The notes beneath the pieces are model-generated. The model saw nothing but the letters and a program-made list of their open reading frames with translations, had not been told where the DNA came from and ran no database searches. The translations under genes were made by a program, and so were the position numbers. From positions 682,001-746,000 of the forward strand of contig NZ_NESL01000002.1 in assembly GCF_003063435.1 (NCBI RefSeq): a stretch of DNA of 64,000 nt. Direction: 5' to 3'. This DNA comes from Limnohabitans sp. 2KL-1 (GTDB lineage Bacteria; Pseudomonadota; Gammaproteobacteria; Burkholderiales; Burkholderiaceae_C). How positions within the stretch are numbered: the first letter of the stretch is position 1; every line of letters begins with the position of its first letter. Positions 43,836 to 53,231 of the stretch are shown here, piece by piece.

Positions 43836-44921
43836 TCAGCGCGTGACGCGCCCCAACACACCCTGAACCAGGTAATTCATGTTCAGAATTTGGGCATCAC
43901 TCAAGCTCTGCCCGGCGGGCAAGACCAATTTGCCCTCGTTGTCGGTGATCGGGCCTGCAAAAGGCTTGAGTTTGCCCGCACCCACCGCCTTTTGCTTGGC
44001 CTGAACCTCGTCCTGCACTTTGGCGGGTACCTTGGGGCCGAAGTCACCCACACGGATCATGCCCTCCTTGACACCGCCCCACACGCTGCCTGAAGTCCAG
44101 CGGCCACTCATGGCGGCCTTGACACGGGCCGTGTAATAGTCGCCCCACTGGTGGGTCACGGCGATGATCTGCGCGTCAGGGCCGATCTTGCGCATGTCGG
44201 AGTGGTAGGCCACCGCCATCTTGCCGCGCTCTTGCGCCGCCGCCATCACCGCAGTCGATCCGGTGTGAAAAGCAATCACGTCCACATCCTGGTTGAACAA
44301 GGCCATGGCCGCCTCGCGCTCTTTCGGTGGGTCAAACCAGGCGTTGAGCCAGACCACCTTCACGGTGGCTTTGGGGTTGACCGAGCGCATGCCCAAAGTG
44401 AACGCGTTGATGCCCTGCAGCACTTCGGGAATCGGGAAACCCGCCACATAACCGGCCACATTCGACTGCGTCATGCGCCCGGCCGCGATGCCGGCCAGAT
44501 AACGCCCTTCGTAATAGCGGGCATTCGATGCCGCCACATTGGGCGCGGTCTTGAAACCGGTCACCGACTCGAACTTCACATTCGGAAACTCTTTGGCCAC
44601 TTTGAGCGTGGGCTCCATGTAGCCAAAGCTGGGGGTGAAGATGATCTGGTGGCCCTGTTGGGCCAGGTCGCGGATCACGCGTTCGGCATCTGCACCTTCG
44701 GCCACATCGGCCACAAAAGTGGTCTTGACCTGATCACCCAAAGCCCGCTCAACGGCCTTGCGGCCCTCGTCGTGCTGTTTGGTCCAGCCCGCCTCGGTGA
44801 TGGGCGAAACATAGACGAAACCGGCCTTGATGGACTCGGTGAGTTTGCTTGGAGTTTGAGCCTGAACGGCAGGAAGAAAAAAGCAGGCGGCCACGAGCGT
44901 GGCAGCGAGGTTTTTATACAT
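43836..44921 (-). CDS. BMP-family (PnrA-like) substrate-binding protein, orphan
   Basis: 361 residues. The signal peptide is about 1-22, cleaved near VQAQ. A VAAC sequence lies within its hydrophobic core but is too early for a lipobox, so it is probably a soluble periplasmic protein. BMP motifs include AGFVYVSPITEAGWTKQHDEG (region), FGYMEPTLKVA and VVWLNAWFDPPKE. It is related to the lipoprotein at 58271 but has no permease genes beside it. It may share those of the other system or bind a different nucleoside or purine. Confidence 0.9.
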   Translation of the reverse strand: MYKNLAATLVAACFFLPAVQAQTPSKLTESIKAGFVYVSPITEAGWTKQHDEGRKAVERALGDQVKTTFVADVAEGADAERVIRDLAQQGHQIIFTPSFGYMEPTLKVAKEFPNVKFESVTGFKTAPNVAASNARYYEGRYLAGIAAGRMTQSNVAGYVAGFPIPEVLQGINAFTLGMRSVNPKATVKVVWLNAWFDPPKEREAAMALFNQDVDVIAFHTGSTAVMAAAQERGKMAVAYHSDMRKIGPDAQIIAVTHQWGDYYTARVKAAMSGRWTSGSVWGGVKEGMIRVGDFGPKVPAKVQDEVQAKQKAVGAGKLKPFAGPITDNEGKLVLPAGQSLSDAQILNMNYLVQGVLGRVTR

Positions 44922-44956
44922 GGTAGTCCTCTACATGGCCCCGGGATTGAACAAAA

Positions 44957-44983
44957 CGAAGCCCGCCGGGGCGGCGGGCTTCG
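44957..44983 (-). terminator. terminator of hom
   Basis: A perfect 11-bp stem CGAAGCCCGCC/GGCGGGCTTCG with a 5-base loop lies 36 bp after the hom stop. On the minus strand it is followed by TTTTG. Confidence 0.85.
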
Positions 44984-45018
44984 GTATGGGATTTTACATG
45001 GCGGGCAAGTCCTGCCCT

Positions 45019-46386
45019 TCACACATTCAAATCTTCGACGCGCCACACGGCAACGGGGGAGACGCCCTCTGACATTTGCAGCAAAGCATCCAAAACGCTC
45101 GCCAAAGCATCACCCGTGAGGCTCTGCACCAACACGACCAACGCATCTTGCTGGTCATCTTGAGGATGCAGCACATGTGCCCACTGCTCAATATTTGCGC
45201 CTAAGGACGGCAGCCAGTCTTGCAGACAAGTCAACAACTCAGGCCGCCCATGCAACGCAAAACGAAGGTAATGACGTGAAGCCACCTGGCCTATGGGCAA
45301 CAGGGGCCATGACCGAATCGCACTCGTGTGCACCGAGCGGTGTGGCACCCGTGCAGACAAGCCAACAGACCCCAGCCGGGCCAGATCCATCAAATCGGCC
45401 ACCACCGCAGAAGCCGTGGTTTGCGACCCCGCCCCAGCACCGTAATGAAATGTCGGCCCGGCAGCATCCGCATTCACCCAAATGCCGTTCATCGAGCCCT
45501 GCACTTGCGCCAGCAAATGCTTCTCGGGCACCAAGGCCGGATGCACCCGCACCTCAATCGCTTCTGGCCGCTGCCTGGCCATGCCCAACAACTTGATGCG
45601 GTACCCCAGCGCTTGGGCACAGACCATGTCCCAAGGGTCCAAGGTGGTGATGCCTTGGGCGTGCACCTGCCCAAACGGCACATCGGCGCCAAAGGCGATG
45701 GCCGCCAACAAAGCTATTTTGTGAGCGGCATCGATACCCTCCACGTCCAAAGTCGGGTCGGCTTCGGCAAACCCCTGCTCAGTCGCCATGCGCAAAGCCA
45801 CCTCAAAGCTCAAACCGGCCTCTTGCATTTGGGTCAAGATGAAATTCGTCGTGCCATTCACGATGCCCACCACCTCATGGATGCGATTGGCCGCCAAGCC
45901 CTCACGCAGGGCCTTGATGATGGGGATGCTTACCGCCACAGCCCCCTCGTAAGCCACGATCACACCGTTGGCATCTGCGGCTGCAAAAATTTCGGTCCCA
46001 TGTTCGGCCAAAAGCGCTTTATTGGCTGTGACCACATGTTTGCCGCGGGCAATGGCCTCCAACACCAGTGCTTTGGCCAGCGTCACACCGCCCATGACCT
46101 CCACGACGACATCAATGTCCGGGTGCTGCACCAAGGCAAACGGGTCGCTGACCAAGGTCACATCAGGTCCGACCACCTGAGCCGCTTTGTGCAGGTTGCG
46201 GGCGGCCGCCATGACCACACGAATCGGTCGCCCCACACGTTGGGCAATCAGGTCGGCATTGCGCGCCAATACTTGGCAAGTGCCAGAGCCCACCACGCCC
46301 GTGCCGATCAGGCCCACACGCAAAGCGCGAGCGCCCGACTCACCGGATGCATCCGATGCCGCTGAAAACAAAGAACCGTGAATCAT
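45019..46386 (-). CDS. hom: homoserine dehydrogenase
   Basis: 455 residues from the ATG at 46386, with TTTGGAG 6 bases upstream; the frame stays open upstream through the attenuator, which I reject as coding. The NAD(P) motif is VGLIGTGVVGSGT. The catalytic region has ANKALLAEHG, YEGAVAVSIPI, NGTTNFIL and EADPTLDVEGIDAAHKI. The C-terminal ~80 residues are an ACT-like domain for threonine feedback. It reduces aspartate semialdehyde to homoserine for threonine and methionine. A threonine-rich leader peptide and hairpins precede it. Confidence 0.95.
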   Translation of the reverse strand: MIHGSLFSAASDASGESGARALRVGLIGTGVVGSGTCQVLARNADLIAQRVGRPIRVVMAAARNLHKAAQVVGPDVTLVSDPFALVQHPDIDVVVEVMGGVTLAKALVLEAIARGKHVVTANKALLAEHGTEIFAAADANGVIVAYEGAVAVSIPIIKALREGLAANRIHEVVGIVNGTTNFILTQMQEAGLSFEVALRMATEQGFAEADPTLDVEGIDAAHKIALLAAIAFGADVPFGQVHAQGITTLDPWDMVCAQALGYRIKLLGMARQRPEAIEVRVHPALVPEKHLLAQVQGSMNGIWVNADAAGPTFHYGAGAGSQTTASAVVADLMDLARLGSVGLSARVPHRSVHTSAIRSWPLLPIGQVASRHYLRFALHGRPELLTCLQDWLPSLGANIEQWAHVLHPQDDQQDALVVLVQSLTGDALASVLDALLQMSEGVSPVAVWRVEDLNV

Positions 46387-46405
46387 GCAAATCTCCAAAC
46401 AGTAG

Positions 46406-46428
46406 AAACCAGCTGCCGGGGCTGGTTT
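46406..46428 (-). terminator. candidate attenuator terminator before hom
   Basis: A perfect 8-bp stem (AAACCAGC/GCTGGTTT, 7-base loop) lies 19 bp upstream of the hom ATG. On the transcript it is followed by UUUCUACUGUUU, an interrupted U-run. A competing pairing of 46412-46417 with 46448-46453 (GCTGCC/GGCAGC) would melt its base and occupy its loop, as an antiterminator would. Confidence 0.55.
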
Positions 46429-46459
46429 GTTTGGAAATCCACCAGTGGGCAGCCAGGAA

Positions 46460-46485
46460 GGCCACCCGCGCGTACTCAGGTGGCC
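46460..46485 (-). promoter_or_regulatory. leader hairpin overlapping the leader-peptide stop
   Basis: GGCCACC and GGTGGCC form a 7-bp stem with the leader-peptide TGA in its loop. It is where a pause or protector stem is expected in an amino-acid attenuator. The Thr codons just upstream (ACCACC) could also pair with its GGTGG arm. Confidence 0.5.
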
Positions 46486-46607
46486 GCGTTGGTTGTGGTG
46501 GTAATCGTGTTGAACCGCTTGTGCGAACGACAAACTGAGGTGATGCGCTGCGCAGACTCAGCGCAGGCCACCGCCACAATATTATTTTCAACAAAAGTAT
46601 TCAACAT
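46476..46607 (-). CDS. threonine-rich leader peptide of hom (attenuation)
   Basis: A 43-codon frame from an ATG at 46607 ends in NTITTTTNAAT followed by TGA. Eight of the 43 residues are Thr and three are Ile, with six Thr among the last eleven codons. This resembles the thr operon leader peptide of enterobacteria. Stalling on these codons when charged tRNA-Thr is scarce would control the hairpins downstream and thus hom. No strong ribosome site is seen for this ATG. A possible promoter (TTGAAT, 17 bp, TATTGT) lies over its 5' end, so the true start may be later, for example at a GTG. Confidence 0.6.
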   Translation of the reverse strand: MLNTFVENNIVAVACAESAQRITSVCRSHKRFNTITTTTNAAT

Positions 46608-46616
46608 GTTCGGAGT

Positions 46617-48026
46617 TTATCCTAGACGCTGGTCGAGCCAGCGTCGACCTGCTGGCGTCAGTCTGTATTTTTGAAGACGACTTTGGGGCTTATCGGGCAC
46701 CGTCATCTCCAGAACGCCCAATGCCAAAGCCGTTTGCTGATAGTGAATGCGGAAGTGTTTTTCGTCTTTCAAACCCAAAGCGCTCATCAATTCAACGCGG
46801 CTCATCTCACCATTGATCAGCTTCAACATGAGCTCCACTTCGGGGGTGACTTCGGGGGTGACTTCGGGGGTGACTTGTTCGCTCTGCCCCTGCCCCGCCC
46901 TGAGCACCTTCAAATAGGCGGGGTCAAACGGGAACTCCATCCACATGTCGAACGGTTGGTAACGCAGCACTGGCTTGGGCGTGCCCGCCGCAGCGCATGC
47001 CGCAAAGATGCGCTCCACCCCACGGCCCCAAGCCTCGATTTCGCCCGCCCTGAAAAAGGCATTCGCAATGGCCGGGTTGTACGGGCTGGACGAATGCGCG
47101 CCCAGCAGCGTGTCCAGGGTCCAGCCTTCGGGCAAGACCGCAGGGTTCCAGATGCGCAAGCGGTTTTCGTACACACGAATCTGCACGGGCGCGGTCACCG
47201 CATAGTCGCGGTGCACCAGCGCATTCAGCAGTGCCTCGCGCAGTGCGGCACGCGGCACCGGAAAGGTCTCCACCCGCACAATGCCGTCGTAAGAAATGAC
47301 CGCCTTCAGGTACTTGGTCAGCAACAGGTCCAGCGTGTTCTTGACTTGGTGGAACAAATCGCCCTCCACCTCGTCGTGGTACAGCAACTCGGTCTCTGAC
47401 GCGAAATAACCCACCTTCACAAACGCACCCGTGACAAAACGCTGGGGGTCTGCGGCAAACAACAAGGCTGTGGCGCGTTGGTAATACGCCCCCTCTTTCA
47501 GGCGCAACTTGTCCAGCAAGTTGGCATCGCTCTCGGCCAGTGTCTCTGCATCGAGCCGCCCGCTGCGCTGGGCCAGCTGGCGAAACCGCGCCATGGCCGT
47601 TGCCGACACATTGGCCAAGCTGAACTGGGGCAGCGGCACGCCGTCCCAAGTGCGGCCATGGCGCCCCAACAGAAAGCGGTCCAGCGCCGCGCCCTTGAGT
47701 TCTTGCAGCGTGCTGCCGCTGCGCATGTGGTAGTGACCCCGGTAGCTGATCGGGTTGGGATAGGCTTGCACCACCACCTCGATGTAGTGCAACTCGCCTT
47801 CGGTGTGCAGGTTCACGTCCACCACAATGCCCAACAGATCGCGCACCTTGTTGGGCAGGTCCTCCAGGAGCTTGGCCGCATCGGGCAAGCCCACCACTTG
47901 GCCCTGGTCATTCACCCCCAGCAGCAAACGCCCGCCTTGCGCATTGGCAAAGCCGCAAACCCAGCGCAGGTAGTCATCGCGCCAGGTTTCTTTCCATTCG
48001 GTGTGCTGGGATTCTTGCTTGAGCAT
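46617..48026 (-). CDS. AlbA_2 (Schlafen-like) domain transcriptional-regulator/ATP-binding protein
   Basis: 469 residues from the ATG at 48026 (MLKQESQHTEWKETW). The N-terminal AlbA_2 domain (about 1-115) has HTEWKETWRDDYLRWVCGFANAQGG (region) and LLGVNDQGQVVGL. The middle has the RecG-like ATPase-type HATPase_c_4 region with REALLNALVHRDY. The C-terminal winged helix contains MSRVELMSALGLKDEKHF. These proteins are common near mobile or accessory DNA, and their role is poorly known. A 12-bp tandem repeat adds TPEV three times in the linker. It ends 10 bp before the hom leader. Confidence 0.82.
   Translation of the reverse strand: MLKQESQHTEWKETWRDDYLRWVCGFANAQGGRLLLGVNDQGQVVGLPDAAKLLEDLPNKVRDLLGIVVDVNLHTEGELHYIEVVVQAYPNPISYRGHYHMRSGSTLQELKGAALDRFLLGRHGRTWDGVPLPQFSLANVSATAMARFRQLAQRSGRLDAETLAESDANLLDKLRLKEGAYYQRATALLFAADPQRFVTGAFVKVGYFASETELLYHDEVEGDLFHQVKNTLDLLLTKYLKAVISYDGIVRVETFPVPRAALREALLNALVHRDYAVTAPVQIRVYENRLRIWNPAVLPEGWTLDTLLGAHSSSPYNPAIANAFFRAGEIEAWGRGVERIFAACAAAGTPKPVLRYQPFDMWMEFPFDPAYLKVLRAGQGQSEQVTPEVTPEVTPEVELMLKLINGEMSRVELMSALGLKDEKHFRIHYQQTALALGVLEMTVPDKPQSRLQKYRLTPAGRRWLDQRLG
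46837..46872. repeat. 12-bp tandem repeat in the AlbA_2 gene
   Basis: Three exact units of ACTTCGGGGGTG encode TPEV repeats in the linker before the winged helix. The length is a multiple of three, so copy-number change would not break the frame. Confidence 0.9.
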
Positions 48027-48051
48027 CGCGCCATTTTGACAGGCAAACCCC

Positions 48052-49337
<1,286 letters not shown>

Positions 49338-49366
49338 GTTTCGCTTTCAAGGCATTCGGTATACAG

Positions 49367-50650
49367 CTACACCAGCTTCTCAACACTGCGTGAAAAGCTG
49401 ACGGTTTTGTGGCTGAACGCCTCGTGTTGTTCCTCGACTTTGTCCAGCTCATAAAGGTAATTGACCATGATGCCACCCGACTGCTGCAGCCCCTTTTTAG
49501 ACAGGTCGGCCGCCCAGTTGATCTGGTGCAGCGTGGCCCCGTTGCTCAGGTGGAATTTGCCCACGGCGTCGCCACGGGCTTCAGGTGTTTTGTGCATCAG
49601 GTACAAGGCGCACAAGCGCAGAAGGGCGTTTTTTTCAATGCCATCGCTGCGCTCGGGATGCCAGCCAGATTTGAGACGCTCAGCCCAGCTCAAGCTGCCC
49701 ACCGCCACACATTTTTGCGCGTCTTGCCACTTGCGCGTCAGCGCGGGGCTGAGCCGCTCTTCGGGCAAGGGGGCTCCCGCATCCAGCCACTGGGTAAAGC
49801 CCGGGATCGGGGACAGGGTGCAAAAGGTTTTCAGGGAGGGCATTTCCTCAAGCAGTTTTTGCGCCACCCGCTTGATCAAAAAATTGCCCAGCGACACCCC
49901 TTTCAGGCCCGGCTGACAATTGCTGATGGAATAAAAAATGGCGGCCTTGAAACTCTTGGCATCACCCACCGGGGCCTGCTTGTCGATCAGGCCCGCGATG
50001 TTCTTGGCAATGCCGGGCACCAAGGCCACCTCCACAAATATCAGCGGCTCTCCGGGCAGTTGAGGATGAAAAAACGCAAAACAACGGCGATCCGGCTGCA
50101 AGCGGCGGCGCAAATCGTCCCAGCCATCGATGGCATGCACCGACTCATGTTCAATGATTTTTTCAAGCAACTGCGCGGGTGAGTTCCAGGTGATCTGGTG
50201 CAGCTCCAGAAAGCCGGGGTTGAACCAAGAGCTGAGCAAATGGTGCATGTCTGCGTCGGTGGCCCGAAAAGCCGGGTGGTCTTTCAGGTACGACAGCAGG
50301 GTCTGGCGCATTCCCAAAATGGTGGCTGTGCCCGCAGGTGCCCGGTTCACACGCCGGAGCAACTCCTGCCGCGGCGGCTCCACCGTCTGGCACAGCTCGA
50401 TCAAGCTGGCCTCGTTGCGCTCGGCGTTGTAACGGTTGGCCGCTGCCATCACCAACACCGGGTCAGGGTTCAACTCACTCGAGAGGTAATGGAAAAAATC
50501 GGTCTGGCTGCGCTTGTCCAAGTGGTCATAGTTGTCAATCAATTTGACGGCCATGCTTTGGGCGTTGGCCTCACCTCGCGCACTAAGCAACTTTCGGACA
50601 GTCAACTTGGCCGCATCAAGTTTCTTGTTTTGAATGAAACGTTCCAGCAT
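49367..50650 (-). CDS. malonyl-CoA decarboxylase
   Basis: 427 residues from the ATG at 50650, with GAGG 6 bases upstream; a GTG at 50716 is also in frame but lacks a ribosome site. The N-terminal helical domain is followed by the GNAT-like catalytic half, with FYSISNCQPGLKGVSLGNFLIK (region), FCTLSPIPGF with the catalytic Ser, and KFHLSNGATLHQINW with the catalytic His. It makes acetyl-CoA and CO2 from malonyl-CoA. No malonate transporter or malonyl-CoA synthetase is adjacent. Confidence 0.93.
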   Translation of the reverse strand: MLERFIQNKKLDAAKLTVRKLLSARGEANAQSMAVKLIDNYDHLDKRSQTDFFHYLSSELNPDPVLVMAAANRYNAERNEASLIELCQTVEPPRQELLRRVNRAPAGTATILGMRQTLLSYLKDHPAFRATDADMHHLLSSWFNPGFLELHQITWNSPAQLLEKIIEHESVHAIDGWDDLRRRLQPDRRCFAFFHPQLPGEPLIFVEVALVPGIAKNIAGLIDKQAPVGDAKSFKAAIFYSISNCQPGLKGVSLGNFLIKRVAQKLLEEMPSLKTFCTLSPIPGFTQWLDAGAPLPEERLSPALTRKWQDAQKCVAVGSLSWAERLKSGWHPERSDGIEKNALLRLCALYLMHKTPEARGDAVGKFHLSNGATLHQINWAADLSKKGLQQSGGIMVNYLYELDKVEEQHEAFSHKTVSFSRSVEKLV

Positions 50651-50874
50651 GATGACCTCTTGAGTCTTTTGAACAGCGGTGAATGTGGGCGTGTCCACTG
50701 TCTCCGCATTCAACACAAGCTTACACGCATGAGGTGCCCATGTGGCGCATGCCCATATCTGAAAAGCCCGCCCAAACCCGTGCAGGATCTGACGCCCATG
50801 CCGAGCAGCCCGGTCAGGTTTTCAAGATGTGCGTGCAAAGCTGAACCGTGCACTCTCGCCAACTCGCTGGGCCT

Positions 50875-51675
50875 TCAGCTCAATTGCCTCACCAAGGTTT
50901 GCAATTGCGGCGCAATGCGCTCGCGCAGCCAAGCCTCATCGAGCTCGCGCCCCTGAAACGAACAGTTGATGGCCGCCAACTCACCGCGGTTGATGCGCCC
51001 CAAAGGCACAGCCACGGCCTGAACATCGGAAAACACCTCGCCCACCGAAACACAACATCCCACCCGTGGGTACTGCTGCAAATTTTCCATGAGTTTAGCC
51101 CCGTACTTCTGCCAGTCCAAAGGGCTCTTGACCTGGATTTGGTTGAGCAAGGCCTCTCGCTCAGGCGGGCGGCAAGACATCAGGTAAGCACGGCCAATGG
51201 CGGTCCCCGCAATGGAATGGCTCGTGCCCACTTCCAGCGGATAAATGCGCTTGTTGAAAGAGCGCACGGCCTCAATGTAGACGATGGTCAAACGGTCACG
51301 GATGCCAATCGAGATGGAGCCCCCCGTGGCTTCCGCCAGTTCCAGCATGAGTGGACGCGCTTGCCGACGCAAAGTGAACTGCGCCAACAAGGGATACCCC
51401 AAAGACAACACGGCCGAACCCAGCTGGTACTTGCCGTAATGCTCGGTTTGCGCCAGATATCCCATGCACATGAGGGTATAGGTCAGTCGAGACACCGTGG
51501 CGGCAGGCAAGCCGAGTTTTTGCGCCAGATCCTTGTTGCCCAGAACCGGTTGTTCAGGGGTAAAGCAACGCAGCAACTCCATGCCACGGGCCAAGGTGGT
51601 GGCAAATTGCCGGTCCCCGGCGTACTCCTGCAAGCTGGCTGGTACGCGGTGCGATGCGGATGAACTATTTGACAT
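50875..51675 (-). CDS. IclR-family transcriptional regulator
   Basis: 266 residues from the ATG at 51675 (MSNSSSASHRVPASL); the open frame extends through the promoter region but is not coding. The winged helix is at about 25-85 with QKLGLPAATVSRLTYTLMCMGYL. The ligand-binding domain follows with EATGGSISIGIRDRLTIVYIEAV (region) and a GCCVSVGEV segment near the end. It is divergent from the oxygenase operon with 113 bp between, so it very likely controls that operon. Confidence 0.9.
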   Translation of the reverse strand: MSNSSSASHRVPASLQEYAGDRQFATTLARGMELLRCFTPEQPVLGNKDLAQKLGLPAATVSRLTYTLMCMGYLAQTEHYGKYQLGSAVLSLGYPLLAQFTLRRQARPLMLELAEATGGSISIGIRDRLTIVYIEAVRSFNKRIYPLEVGTSHSIAGTAIGRAYLMSCRPPEREALLNQIQVKSPLDWQKYGAKLMENLQQYPRVGCCVSVGEVFSDVQAVAVPLGRINRGELAAINCSFQGRELDEAWLRERIAPQLQTLVRQLS

Positions 51676-51679
51676 ATCG

Positions 51680-51690
51680 GAATAATATTC
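51680..51690. promoter_or_regulatory. candidate IclR operator
   Basis: GAATAATATTC is a perfect 11-base palindrome 4 bp upstream of the iclR ATG, inside an AT-rich stretch flanked by ATATCG motifs (51674-51700). Binding here would block iclR and could affect the divergent operon. Confidence 0.45.
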
Positions 51691-51788
51691 AATATATCGA
51701 AATTTAACAAGGATCAAGAACCGGCCTTGACTAGACTGGAAATCACAAAAAAGCCCAACACTCGCAACAGGGCCAACGGAGACAAAGC

Positions 51789-53231
51789 ATGCAACTGAAC
51801 GACTTGCCCGTGCACGATATTCCAGCACTCAGTGGCAATAACGGCCCCATCCATCAAGAGGACGTGTTCACCGACCTGCAGGTGATTGGCCAAGTGCCTG
51901 AAGACCTGAATGGCCTGTATGTGCGCAATGGTCCCAACGCCTTTTATCCGCCCCAATGGCGCTACCACGCCTATGACGGTGATGGCATGCTGCATGCGGT
52001 GCGCTTCAAGCAGGGCCAGGTCACTTACCAAAACCGCTGGGTCCAGACGTCCGCCCTCAAGGAAGAACAAGCCGCAGGCCATGCGCTGTGGCAAGGCCTC
52101 AAAGAGCCCTGGCGGACGGATCACCCCGACGAGCCTCTGAAAAACACGGCCAACACCGATGTGAAATACCACGCCGGTCGGCTGATCAGCATGTGGTACC
52201 GCTCGGGCATGCCCTATGCGGTGGACCCCGACACGCTGGAAACGCTGGGCCAGGCCGATTTCGACGGCCGCATCAGCCGGATATCGGCACATTCCCGACC
52301 AGACGAACACACGGGCGAGTTGCTGTTCTTTGACTACAGCCTGAAAGCGCCCTACATGCAATACGGGGTGGTGGGACCGGACCGCCAGCTGAAACACAAG
52401 ATCGATGTGGAACTGCCCGGCCCCCGCCTGCCGCACGACATGGCGATCACCGAGCACTACACCATCTTGCATGATTTTCCGCTCTGGCCCGACACACAGG
52501 CCCTGGCGGCGGGGCGCTACAAAGTGCGCTTTCACGCGGACCAGCCCTCCCGTTTTGGGGTGCTGCCACGCTACGGCCAAGCCCACGAGATCCGCTGGTT
52601 CACCGCCAAACCCACGTACATGCTGCATGTCGTCAACGCCTGGGAAGAAGGCGAGGAAGTGGTCATGGTCGGCACCCCTTACCGTCTGCACCAGGACGAG
52701 CAAGGTCAACCCGATGCGCGCCGACTGGAAAAAACCATCCACCTGCGACAGCGCGACTTCATGCTGTACGAATGGCGCTTCAACCTGCGCACGGGCCAGA
52801 CCCACGAGCGCGTGATAGACGATGTGCTCAACACAGAATTCCCGGTCATCAACAGCCTGTACCAAGGGCGCAAAAACCGCCATTCGTACCACGTCATCTT
52901 TCCTCAGGGCGGCAAGGAAGAGCCCCGCTTTCCGGGTCTGGTGAAATACGACCTGAGCACCGGGGGTTACATCGCCTACAGCGCCGGGCCCCAGTTTTTC
53001 TACAACGAACCGGGGTTTGCACCACGCGATAACGCACAGTCCGAAGACGATGGCTACCTGGTCACCCTGGCATGGAACCCGACAGACCTGCGATCTGAAA
53101 TTCAGGTGTTCGACGCACGAGGCGCCAGGATGTGCGAAGGACCTGTGGCCCGGATCATCCTGCCCAGGCGGGTGCCCCATGGCTTTCATGCCACGTTTGT
53201 GAGCCAGCAAACCCTTGACCGGTGGAAATGA
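51789..53231 (+). CDS. carotenoid cleavage oxygenase family protein 1
   Basis: 480 residues of the seven-bladed RPE65/CCO fold. The four iron-binding His are in ISAHSRP, LPHDMAITEHY, MLHVVNAWEEG and PHGFHATF, and the substrate channel opens with AFYPPQWRYHAYDGDGMLH. Non-haem Fe(II) enzymes of this family split C=C bonds of apocarotenoids, stilbenes or phenylpropenes to aldehydes. The Lys that stilbene- and isoeugenol-cleaving members carry in ALKED/AAKED is not found here (SMWYRSGMPYAVDP), so the substrate may be different. It is the first gene of an operon with a CoA ligase. Confidence 0.9.
   Translation: MQLNDLPVHDIPALSGNNGPIHQEDVFTDLQVIGQVPEDLNGLYVRNGPNAFYPPQWRYHAYDGDGMLHAVRFKQGQVTYQNRWVQTSALKEEQAAGHALWQGLKEPWRTDHPDEPLKNTANTDVKYHAGRLISMWYRSGMPYAVDPDTLETLGQADFDGRISRISAHSRPDEHTGELLFFDYSLKAPYMQYGVVGPDRQLKHKIDVELPGPRLPHDMAITEHYTILHDFPLWPDTQALAAGRYKVRFHADQPSRFGVLPRYGQAHEIRWFTAKPTYMLHVVNAWEEGEEVVMVGTPYRLHQDEQGQPDARRLEKTIHLRQRDFMLYEWRFNLRTGQTHERVIDDVLNTEFPVINSLYQGRKNRHSYHVIFPQGGKEEPRFPGLVKYDLSTGGYIAYSAGPQFFYNEPGFAPRDNAQSEDDGYLVTLAWNPTDLRSEIQVFDARGARMCEGPVARIILPRRVPHGFHATFVSQQTLDRWK

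Noticed and set aside
46387..46533. N-terminal extension of homoserine dehydrogenase
   Set aside because: It would translate the attenuator hairpins and is unlike the family N-terminus; the ATG at 46386 has a good ribosome site.
46837..46872. Short direct repeats as a CRISPR array
   Set aside because: Units are contiguous, 12 bp, without spacers, and encode an in-frame TPEV linker.
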